This document shows positions 51,160-57,872 of a stretch of 57,872 nucleotides of DNA, piece after piece. This DNA is from Chloroflexota bacterium (GTDB lineage Bacteria > Chloroflexota > UBA11872). The stretch is taken from positions 1 through 57,872 of the forward strand of contig JAPPLN010000097.1 in assembly GCA_028874175.1 (NCBI GenBank), read 5' to 3'. Both the position numbers and the translations under genes were made by a program. The first letter of the stretch is position 1; every line of letters begins with the position of its first letter. The notes below the pieces were generated by a model. The model saw only the letters and a program-made list of their open reading frames with translations, was not told the DNA's origin and made no database searches.

Positions 51160-51750
51160 ATGGACGCTTCCCAGCCTCAGCGACTAACGGCGCCGCAACT
51201 GGTGGCGGCGATCGCCGGCATCGCGACGCTGGTAGCGTTGATCGTGGTGATCGGGCTGGTGATGCGGGGCGGAAACGAGCGCAGCGGCCTGGGAATCATC
51301 TCGATCGGCCGAGCCACGGACGTCCGCCCGCGCCCGGCGCCCGACTTTGTGCTGACGTCGTTTGACGGGCAGCGGATTCAGCTTTCGGACTATCGCGGAC
51401 GGATCGTCGTATTGAATTTCTGGGCCACGTGGTGTCCGCCCTGCCGCCTGGAAGCGCCGGTGCTGCAACGCGCGGCCGTGCGGCTGGAATCCGCCGGCGT
51501 GACCATCCTGGGCATTGACGTCTGGGACGACCAGTCAGCGGCCATGGAGTTTCTGAACGAGACGGGCGTGACCTACCCGAACGCCGAAGACACCACGCGG
51601 CTGATTCCGGTCGAGTTCGGCGTGACCGGCTTACCCGAGACCTTTGTGATTGACCCCCAGGGCGTGCTGGTTCGCCGCTGGGTGGGCCCGCTCAGCGACG
51701 ACGATCTGGACGAGTTGCTCGCGCCCTTGCTGGCAGCCACGCCCGCCTAG
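51160..51750 (+). CDS. TlpA/CcmG-like membrane-anchored thioredoxin
   Basis: 196 residues. The transmembrane anchor is LVAAIAGIATLVALIVVIGLVM (about 13-34). The thioredoxin domain has IVVLNFWATWCPPCRLEAPVLQRAA (CPPC) and FGVTGLPETFVIDPQGVLVRRWVG (cis-Pro in LPETF), the CcmG/DsbE pattern. ATG 51160 follows an AGGAG site. Divergent from the other TlpA-like gene with a 132-base shared region, and convergent with the IscA-like gene. Confidence 0.88.
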   Translation: MDASQPQRLTAPQLVAAIAGIATLVALIVVIGLVMRGGNERSGLGIISIGRATDVRPRPAPDFVLTSFDGQRIQLSDYRGRIVVLNFWATWCPPCRLEAPVLQRAAVRLESAGVTILGIDVWDDQSAAMEFLNETGVTYPNAEDTTRLIPVEFGVTGLPETFVIDPQGVLVRRWVGPLSDDDLDELLAPLLAATPA

Positions 51751-52097
51751 GTCGCCGAGTCTTGCGTGGGCCGCAGTGCGAACGACGACCGGCCACCAGC
51801 GGTCTGAATGGCCAGCGTGCGTCCGCCCAGGGCGTCGGCCACTTCGGGCTCGGCGACCAGGATGATTCGACCGTCGAACACGACTTTGCGATCGCCCTTC
51901 CAGATGTCGCTTACGGACAGGCGCATGCGGTTGGACGTGTCGAGCGAGATACGAATGGCGCGGGTCTGCTCGTCGCTCCCGTTCGCATCCTGCAGCGCCG
52001 TGTGAAGGGCGAGGGCGGCCTCCGGCGTGACGGTAAGTTCGGCGGCGGCGGTTGAGGGCTGGTCCGCCGGTTCAGGCGTAGAGATCGCTGACCTCAA
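51747..52097 (-). CDS. Small protein with IscA/HesB-like fold but no cysteines
   Basis: 116 residues. From residue 20 the sequence ELTVTPEAALALHTALQD ... IRISL ... MRLSVSD ... FDGRIILVAEPEVADALGGRTLAIQTAGGRSSFAL follows the helix-strand order of A-type Fe-S carriers (IscA, ErpA, HesB), yet all three cluster cysteines are missing and there is no Cys at all. It may bind something else or be a structural relative. The start overlaps the end of the Gfo/Idh gene by 26 bases. Fold assignment is by eye and uncertain. Confidence 0.65.
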   Translation of the reverse strand: MRSAISTPEPADQPSTAAAELTVTPEAALALHTALQDANGSDEQTRAIRISLDTSNRMRLSVSDIWKGDRKVVFDGRIILVAEPEVADALGGRTLAIQTAGGRSSFALRPTQDSAT

Positions 52098-53142
52098 TCA
52101 TGCGGCCGGCGTTCTCGGCCGAGCGGTAGGCGGCGTCCAGCAGCTCAACGGAACGATGCCCGAACTCGGCCGGCGAACCATTGGACTCGCGGCCCAGGCA
52201 GACGTCCACCAGGTTGGCTGCCGTCGCGAAGCGGGGGTAGGAATCGTCCGCCGGCAACTGGTCGCGCTCGATGGACCCGTCGCGGCGGTGGATCTCCAGA
52301 GAGCCGGAGATCGCGTCCAGCAGCACATAGCCGTGCTCGCAATAGGCGCGGATATCCAGCTGGCCGGCGTCGCCCACGGGCACGTTGCCGGTGCTGGACA
52401 CGACGCCCAGCGCACCACCTTCGAACTCCACGGTCATGACGTCTACCAGGTCAACGGGGAGGTCGAACGAGTTCATCAGCGCGCCGACGCGCCGGGCGCG
52501 CAATCCGGTGACGAAGAACATCAGGCCCGAAGAGTGGGTGATTTGCAGGTGTCCCTGGCCGCCGCCGGAGAGTTCCGGGCGCGCATAGACGTCGCCGGGA
52601 CCGGCGACGGTCCATTCGAAGACCGGCTGATAGGCGGCGTCGTTGCCGCGGTAGAACTCGACCACCATGGACGAAAACGTGCAGACGACATGCTGGATGG
52701 CGCCGAGCTCGCCCGAATCCAGGACCTCGCGGGCCCGGATGGCGGTGCGCGTGAAGTGCCAGGGGTAGCCAATGATGAGCTCGACGCCCTGGGCGTCGGC
52801 GCGGCGAACCAGGTCGGCGGCATGGCTGGCCGTCAGCACCATGGGTTTTTCCAGCATCACGTTCAGGCCGGCGTCCAGGCAGCGAGTCGCGACGTCATAG
52901 TGCGCCGCGTGGGGCACGGCAATGACCACGCCGTCAAGCTCGGTTTCGGCAAGCATGGTTTCCAGGTCCACGTAGGCGGCCGGGCCGGGGAAGGCCGTGG
53001 TGGCGCGTTCGCAGGCCTCCTCGCTGCGGTCGCAGATGGCGGCCAAGTGCGCGTGGGGGTTCTCGATTAGTCCCGGAATGTGCGTGTAGGTAGACCACCA
53101 GCCGGCGCCAATGACGCCGATGCGAGCCTGGCGAGCGGACAT
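52072..53142 (-). CDS. Gfo/Idh/MocA family oxidoreductase
   Basis: 356 residues. Rossmann motif ARIGVIGAGWWSTYTHIPGL, catalytic NVMLEKPMVLTASHA, and C-terminal barrel with HFTRTAIRAREVLDSGELGAIQHVVCTFSS. A GGGQGHLQITHSSGLMFFVTG block is as in enzymes acting on sugar-like substrates. Third or fourth member of this superfamily in the window; the substrate cannot be named. It is followed by the IscA-like gene in the same direction. Confidence 0.87.
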   Translation of the reverse strand: MSARQARIGVIGAGWWSTYTHIPGLIENPHAHLAAICDRSEEACERATTAFPGPAAYVDLETMLAETELDGVVIAVPHAAHYDVATRCLDAGLNVMLEKPMVLTASHAADLVRRADAQGVELIIGYPWHFTRTAIRAREVLDSGELGAIQHVVCTFSSMVVEFYRGNDAAYQPVFEWTVAGPGDVYARPELSGGGQGHLQITHSSGLMFFVTGLRARRVGALMNSFDLPVDLVDVMTVEFEGGALGVVSSTGNVPVGDAGQLDIRAYCEHGYVLLDAISGSLEIHRRDGSIERDQLPADDSYPRFATAANLVDVCLGRESNGSPAEFGHRSVELLDAAYRSAENAGRMIEVSDLYA

Positions 53143-53215
53143 GAGCTTCGATCCCGTCAGATCAGCGCGGCCGTTGATGGTACGCCGGATCGCCGCAGCG
53201 CGCCGACTGCGACGG

Positions 53216-54265
53216 TTACGGCCGGTAGCCGGTCAGTTCCACGTAGCCCAGGCCGGTTTCGCCGCCGTCGCCGCTGACGTGCACGGCGCCTTCCCAGTAC
53301 ACGACGCCGGTGCTGGCGCGGGTGTCCAGCTCCTGGTCTCGGAGGAACGGTTCCAGGCGCAAACGCAGGCCTTCATCCGGAACCGAGATCGTCCAGCCCG
53401 ACGGATACACAACACCCGTGTGCGGACTGGTCCAACTGCCGGTGGCTCGAACCTCCAGTTCGTCAGCCCGCAGGTGCCGCGTCTCGCCGGCGGGGCCGAC
53501 CAACGTGCCGTACCGGAGCACCGTGGCGCCCGTTTCGTCGCGGACGACGGAGGCGGTGAAGTCCCGGCCGTCATCCAGGTGGACGCTGTACCAGTCCCAA
53601 CCGCCGGAGGTGACTGAGATGAAGTCGCCCCATTGGTGGTCGATCCAGGCAGTGCCGGTCACCGGCCGCGGCAGGCCCTGGTCCAGCAGCACGCCGCGTA
53701 CGGCGGCGCGCGTATAGGAGTAGTAATAGCTCCAGCCGAATGGGGAGAAATCCAGGATGCCGGTTTCGTTGTGGATGGCGGCCGGCTTAGTCGGGATGAG
53801 CTCCACCTGGAGAGCCACGGTGTCGAGACCCGCGGAGATGGAAAAGCCTCCGGGCACATCGCGCAGGGTCCAGCCCTCCACAGACAGGTCGAGACCCGCT
53901 GGCTGGCCTGACGGTCCCGCGTACGGGTCGGCCACCTCGGTGCGCTCGCCGTAGTGGAAGCGCTGGCGGCCGATGTCGGTCACGGCGAAGTGGGCGGCGT
54001 AGCCGGGCGGGGCAGCCCCACGGATTGATTGGAACAGTGCGAACTCGAAGCCGAAGGGATCACCTTCGGCCGTCTGCAAATGGCCGCTGACGTACCACCA
54101 CTCGGTCAGGTTGGCGTGCGGTGCATCGTCTCGGGGCAGCTCGATGGGGGGCAGCGAGGAGGCATCGAATCGGTCGGTCGGCGCGTCAAGCAGCGGCGGC
54201 GCAACTGCTCCGCAGGCGGCCAGCAGGACGGTGGCCAGGGCCAGGCACAGCGCGCGCCGAATCAC
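53216..54265 (-). CDS. AttH/CrtC-like lipocalin-fold lipoprotein
   Basis: 349 residues. Signal RRALCLALATVLLAAC with lipobox LLAAC. The mature part has the AttH/hydroxyneurosporene-hydratase-like marks: HANLTEWWYVSGHLQTAEGDPFGFEFALFQ at the start, LDFSPFGWSYYYSYTR, GTAWIDHQWGDF and GWDWYSVHLDDG. Members bind or modify hydrophobic molecules such as carotenoids. GTG 54265 overlaps the MMPL exporter stop by four bases (GTGA), so the two probably work together on a lipid. Confidence 0.85.
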   Translation of the reverse strand: MIRRALCLALATVLLAACGAVAPPLLDAPTDRFDASSLPPIELPRDDAPHANLTEWWYVSGHLQTAEGDPFGFEFALFQSIRGAAPPGYAAHFAVTDIGRQRFHYGERTEVADPYAGPSGQPAGLDLSVEGWTLRDVPGGFSISAGLDTVALQVELIPTKPAAIHNETGILDFSPFGWSYYYSYTRAAVRGVLLDQGLPRPVTGTAWIDHQWGDFISVTSGGWDWYSVHLDDGRDFTASVVRDETGATVLRYGTLVGPAGETRHLRADELEVRATGSWTSPHTGVVYPSGWTISVPDEGLRLRLEPFLRDQELDTRASTGVVYWEGAVHVSGDGGETGLGYVELTGYRP

Positions 54266-56433
54266 GTGGCGCGCCTAAGCCGCGGCCAGCGCAGCGAGGG
54301 CGCCCACCAGTTCCAGCGCCCCAGCAGGTGCATGGTGGCCGGCACCAGAAGGGCGCGCACGATGGCGGCGTCCACAAAGACGGCAATGGCCGCGCCCAGG
54401 CCCAATGCCTTGATCAGCACGATGTCGGCCGTCACGAAGGCCAGGCAGACGGCGATGACCACCAGGGCCGCACTAGTGACCACGCGGCCGCTCCGTTCCA
54501 TGCCGATCGCCACGCTCTCGGTATTGGACCGGCCTTCATCGTGCGCTTCCTTGACCCGGGAGAGCAGAAAGACCTCGTAGTCCATGCTCAGGCCGAAGAG
54601 CATGGCGAAGAGAACGACGGGCAACAGGGAATCGATGTAGCCCAGCGGCTCGAAGCGCAGCACGTTTGAGAGCCAGCCGTCCTGGAACACCAGCACCAGC
54701 GCGCCGAAGCTGGCCAGCAGGCTCAGCACGTTCAGCAGCACGGCCTTCAGCGGCAGCACGACCGACCGGAAGAGCACGGCCAGCACCACGTAGGTGATCA
54801 CCAGGATCAGCAGCACGGCCTTGGGGAAGTCGGTGTAGAGCCGGTCGACAAAGTCCTTCAGTCCGGCCGCACCGCCACCGACGAGCAAGTCGAGCCCGTT
54901 GGCGTCGCGGTAGGCGCGGATGGCCTCGACCAGGCCTTCGGCTTCCGGCGACGTTGAGGGCACGCTGGGCTCAACCAGCAGGAAGGCGGCGTTCTCGCGC
55001 GTGAATGTCTCGGCCAGCGCCCTGGCCCACGGGTCTCCAATCCCAGGCGCGTAGCTGTACAGCAACTGGTATTGCTCAAGTGTGATTCGCGGGTCGAGGG
55101 CGGTGATGCCGCCGACCCTGGCGACGCGCGGATCGGCTTCCAGCGCGCGGGTCAGTGCGTGCTGCGCGGCTACAGCGTCGGGGGCCAGCGCACCGCCGGG
55201 GTAGCGGGACACGAGGAACAACGGCGTCTGGTGGCCTTCGCCGAACTCGTCCCGCAGAAACTCGTAGGCCACGCGGGACGGCGAGTCCGGCGTGAGCACC
55301 CTGGCGTCGGGCGCGTTGAGGCGGACGTGCAGAAACGGAAGACCCAGCACCACGAGGAACAAAGAAACGCTGAGGAAGATTGGCAACGGCCGCCGCATGA
55401 CGGCACGCGCCAGCCGCGCCCAGCCATTCTGGGGACCGACGCGCGGCCGCCACACGCGCCATCGGTTGACGCGCGGACCCAGCACGGCCAGCAGGGCCGG
55501 CACAAAGGTCGTGGCGGCCGCGACAGCAATCAGCACGACCAGCGCGCCGCCGGCGCCGATGGAGCGAAGCATCATGAACTCGAACACCATCAGCGACGCC
55601 AGCCCGGTCAGAACCGCCGCGCCCGAGAACACCACGGCCTTTCCGGCCGTGCCGACCGTGCGGGGCACCGCGTCCTCGGTGGTGCGACCCGCCGCCAACT
55701 CCTCGCGGAAGCGGCTCACCAGGATGAGGGAGTAGTCGGCGCCCAGCCCCAGCCCCACCAGCGTCACCACGTTCAGCGCGAAGATCGAGAAGCCGACCTG
55801 CTGGCCGAACAGCCACAGCAGCGCCAGCCCGACAACCACGCTCGCGCCGCCCGCCAGCACGGGAATGCCGGCCGCGACCACCGACCCGAAGACCAGCACC
55901 AGCACGATCAGCGCGAACGGCAGACCCACGGTCTCCGCTCGCTGCAGGTCGGACTCGCTCAGCGTCTGAATGTCGGAGTAGTAGACGGGGGAGCCGGCGA
56001 TGTGTACGTCGAGTTCCGACGGTGCCAGCCGCCCGCGAAGCTCGGGCACGACGCGGTGGGCCACGTCGGGGTGCAGGTCGAAGAACAGGGTGGCGTAGGC
56101 CGTGTGGCCGCCGGGCGCGATCTGGGTCGGGTTGTCCTGGTAAGTCGAGACCCGCATGACGTCCGGCAGGGCCGCCAACGGGGCCAGCACGCGAGCCGCC
56201 TCGGCCGCGAAGGCCTCGTCCGTGACTCGCCATTCGTCGTGGTGAAAGGCGATCTGAATGGGCGAGCCGACGGCGCCGAAGTCCTGTTCGTAGCGCTCGA
56301 AGGCTTCTTCAGCTTCGATGCCCTCGGCGGAGAATCCACCGGCCCGCAGGATCGAACCGACCTGCGGGAGCGCCAGTAACGAAAGGGACGCGGCGAGCAG
56401 CCAGGCCGCAATGATCGGCCAGCGCCACCGCAC
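54262..56433 (-). CDS. MMPL/HpnN-like RND transporter
   Basis: 723 residues with two copies of the RND half: large extracytoplasmic loops after helix 1 and helix 7, and membrane bundles. The typical proton-relay stretches are VGLGLGADYSLILVSRFREELAAGR (helix 4 region) and MLFGLSMDYEVFLLSRVKEAHDEGR (helix 10). MMPL proteins export lipids, hopanoids or glycolipids. The start is GTG 56433; the upstream frame EALGRFT looks family-like but has no ATG, so a CTG start a few codons earlier cannot be ruled out. Translationally coupled to the AttH/CrtC-like lipoprotein. Confidence 0.9.
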   Translation of the reverse strand: MRWRWPIIAAWLLAASLSLLALPQVGSILRAGGFSAEGIEAEEAFERYEQDFGAVGSPIQIAFHHDEWRVTDEAFAAEAARVLAPLAALPDVMRVSTYQDNPTQIAPGGHTAYATLFFDLHPDVAHRVVPELRGRLAPSELDVHIAGSPVYYSDIQTLSESDLQRAETVGLPFALIVLVLVFGSVVAAGIPVLAGGASVVVGLALLWLFGQQVGFSIFALNVVTLVGLGLGADYSLILVSRFREELAAGRTTEDAVPRTVGTAGKAVVFSGAAVLTGLASLMVFEFMMLRSIGAGGALVVLIAVAAATTFVPALLAVLGPRVNRWRVWRPRVGPQNGWARLARAVMRRPLPIFLSVSLFLVVLGLPFLHVRLNAPDARVLTPDSPSRVAYEFLRDEFGEGHQTPLFLVSRYPGGALAPDAVAAQHALTRALEADPRVARVGGITALDPRITLEQYQLLYSYAPGIGDPWARALAETFTRENAAFLLVEPSVPSTSPEAEGLVEAIRAYRDANGLDLLVGGGAAGLKDFVDRLYTDFPKAVLLILVITYVVLAVLFRSVVLPLKAVLLNVLSLLASFGALVLVFQDGWLSNVLRFEPLGYIDSLLPVVLFAMLFGLSMDYEVFLLSRVKEAHDEGRSNTESVAIGMERSGRVVTSAALVVIAVCLAFVTADIVLIKALGLGAAIAVFVDAAIVRALLVPATMHLLGRWNWWAPSLRWPRLRRAT

Positions 56434-56659
56434 CGTGAACCGGCCCAGTGCCTCCAGCGCGTAACTCCCGCGGCGTCGCGACGCTCTGCCTGGATTCTAG
56501 GCGGACGGCGGCCGCCGGCGGACCGTCAGCGTGAGCTTCGCTACCGTCGAAATCCACCAGCCGGAATCGGCCTCGTCGAGCACCTGACCGTGGGGGCTGC
56601 TACGGTTCGCGCGCTCAACGCGGTCGGCGCCGGAGTGACGGCGACGACGGAGACCGGAC

Positions 56660-57872
56660 TTGAGAAGCGCGGTAACCAGCCAGGCGGCTGATCCCTCGGC
56701 GCGACTTGGTTCGCGCCGCTTCGTCACGCTGATCGCGATCATGGGGTTGGGCGTGGCCGGCTGGCTGCCGGTGGTGAATTTCCTGTCGCTGTTCGTGCGG
56801 GACGACCTTGGACGCGGCGTCGCGGGAGCGGGCGTGCTGCTGGTGGCCATGCACGGAGCGCGGGCCGTGCTGGGGATTTTTGCCTCGGTGCCCATCGCCC
56901 GGTTCGGCAGCCAGCGAACGTACGCGCTGGGTCTGGCCGGTCTGGCCGTGCTAGTGGCCGTGATGATCGTCACACCGGACCTCGGGTTGTTCATCGTCGC
57001 GGCCCCCTTCGGCGGCCTGGCGCTGGGGTTGCATTGGTCGGCCTCCCAGACCTATGCCATGCAGGTGGCGCCGGCGGCGCGACGGGGACTGGCGTCGTCG
57101 CTGGTCAGTTTCACCGTCGGGGTGGCGCCCGGCGTCGGCGGGCTGGCGCTGGGGGTGCTGGCTAACGCGTTCGGGTTTCGAGTCTTTGCGCTGGTCGCTG
57201 CCCTGATTATCGGCGCGGCGGCGCTGGCGGCGCTCACGCTGCTGCCGGCTGTGCCGGTGGCGCCGCGCGCCGGCGAAGTCAAGATCCGCGAGCTGCTGCA
57301 ACTGACGCGTGTGCCGGCGATTCGGATCCTGGCGTTCATCCGCGCCTGCACCACCGTGACGTACGGCGCCTTCATCATCCTGGCCGGGCCGAAACTGGTG
57401 GACGCGGGCGGCGACCTGACGGCTGTGGGGTGGCTGGTGTTTCTCTCAGCCGTCGGCGGGGCCAGTGCGCAGGTGGCGGTGGGGGCGCTCTCGGACCGCT
57501 GGGGTCGCCGCGGGGCATTGGCCGTGGCGCTGGCGGTCGGGGCGGTGAATACGGCGGTCTACGGGCAGATCGACGCGTTTGGCGCGTTGCTGGCGCTGTG
57601 GGTGCCGTACGCGTTCACGCAGAGCGTGTTCCAGGGGCTGATCGTGGCGCTGGCGGCGGACGTGACGCCGCACGGGCGTCTGGGCCAGGCCATGGCCATC
57701 GACTCGACCGCATATTCGATCGGGGTGGCGCTGGCGGCGCTGCTGGCCATTGCCGCCGGTGACGCCGCGCCCCCCCCGGTGTTGTGGGGGGGGGCGGCGG
57801 GCGGCGGGGCGGCCCGGGTGGGGAGCAGCCGGCGGTGGGGGCGGGGCGCGGGTGAGTCGTGGATAAAAACCA
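56660..57872 (+). CDS. MFS transporter, truncated at the right edge
   Basis: The plus-strand frame from TTG 56660 stays open to the window end, about 404 residues. It shows a helix-rich MFS pattern: FVTLIAIMGLGVAGWLPVVNFLSLF, GAGVLLVAMHGARAVLGIFASVPIARFGSQRTYALGLAG (the conserved loop 2-3 type motif), FIVAAPFGGLALGLHWSASQTYAMQVAPAARRGLASSL, and the second half starting RILAFIRACTTVTYGAFIILAGPKL with ALSDRWGRRGALAVALA. Eleven or so helices are visible. From about 57765 the DNA turns into G and C runs and the protein pattern fails, so the last 100 bases are probably bad sequence. Substrate unknown. Confidence 0.85.
   Translation, partial: MRSAVTSQAADPSARLGSRRFVTLIAIMGLGVAGWLPVVNFLSLFVRDDLGRGVAGAGVLLVAMHGARAVLGIFASVPIARFGSQRTYALGLAGLAVLVAVMIVTPDLGLFIVAAPFGGLALGLHWSASQTYAMQVAPAARRGLASSLVSFTVGVAPGVGGLALGVLANAFGFRVFALVAALIIGAAALAALTLLPAVPVAPRAGEVKIRELLQLTRVPAIRILAFIRACTTVTYGAFIILAGPKLVDAGGDLTAVGWLVFLSAVGGASAQVAVGALSDRWGRRGALAVALAVGAVNTAVYGQIDAFGALLALWVPYAFTQSVFQGLIVALAADVTPHGRLGQAMAIDSTAYSIGVALAALLAIAAGDAAPPPVLWGGAAGGGAARVGSSRRWGRGAGESWIKT

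Overview
The window looks like a contig from an uncultivated, high-GC bacterium. Chloroflexota is the best fit by eye, but there is no rRNA or marker set here to prove it. The points in favour are visibly GC-rich coding DNA with many GTG/TTG starts and 1-8 base gene overlaps, RNase Y, the futalosine route to menaquinone, Ino1-type inositol lipid genes, and many Gfo/Idh/MocA, PhyH and sugar-isomerase type enzymes. No tRNA, rRNA or CRISPR array was seen. Both ends are contig ends: a permease fragment runs off the left edge and an MFS transporter runs into a low-complexity, probably low-quality right edge.

Layout. 0-3.5 kb: truncated nucleobase permease, then hisG-gfo/idh-MDR dehydrogenase in tight translational coupling (minus strand). 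3.5-9 kb: the accessory region. It holds intergenic repeat families, two 21-22 base period arrays, an extreme poly-G tract, a decayed C-terminus of an MmeI-like DNA methyltransferase, an AT-richer unknown gene, and an overlapping ATPase/DUF4276-like pair that resembles two-gene phage-defence modules. 9-13.9 kb: menaquinone genes mqnE-mqnA-mqnC, and mqnD beyond a palindromic repeat cluster. A TetR regulator heads the run and has a perfect palindrome just upstream of its own start. 13.9-27.2 kb: mixed metabolism and housekeeping (nagA, Calvin-type class II aldolase, leuB-like dehydrogenase, beta-propeller protein, sugar isomerase, FAD oxidoreductase, dciA-like gene overlapping recF, DegV, NodB-type deacetylase, CmuA/MtaA-like methyltransferase).

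27.4-33.2 kb (plus): rny, then a compact arsR-ino1-acyltransferase-GT4-CDP-alcohol phosphatidyltransferase run. It has the parts needed for inositol phospholipid plus a mannosylated, acylated derivative, as in mycobacterial PIM synthesis. 33.2-41.9 kb: Gfo/Idh, PhyH, a helical alanine-rich protein translationally coupled to a flavin-dependent halogenase with an extra C-terminal PqqD-like domain, a two-gene ABC-2 exporter facing it, and a MATE/Wzx-like transporter coupled to a PHP phosphoesterase that has no ordinary start codon. 41.9-46.3 kb: orphan nuoB, a RACE-type corrinoid-activating Fe-S/ASKHA protein and a TPR lipoprotein with a 136-residue internal duplication. 46.4-49.5 kb: moaD-moaE, a mogA/moaB gene, def and two GNAT acetyltransferases. 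49.5-57.9 kb: a CcdA plus two TlpA-like thioredoxins (thiol relay), a cysteine-free IscA-like protein, Gfo/Idh, an MMPL/RND exporter coupled to an AttH/CrtC-like lipoprotein, and the partial MFS transporter.

The most promising places for undescribed biology are the halogenase locus, the ArsR-headed inositol lipid operon, the TetR-headed menaquinone operon, and the repeat/defence region at 3.5-9 kb. All functions are read from sequence motifs and memory of the families; no search was run.
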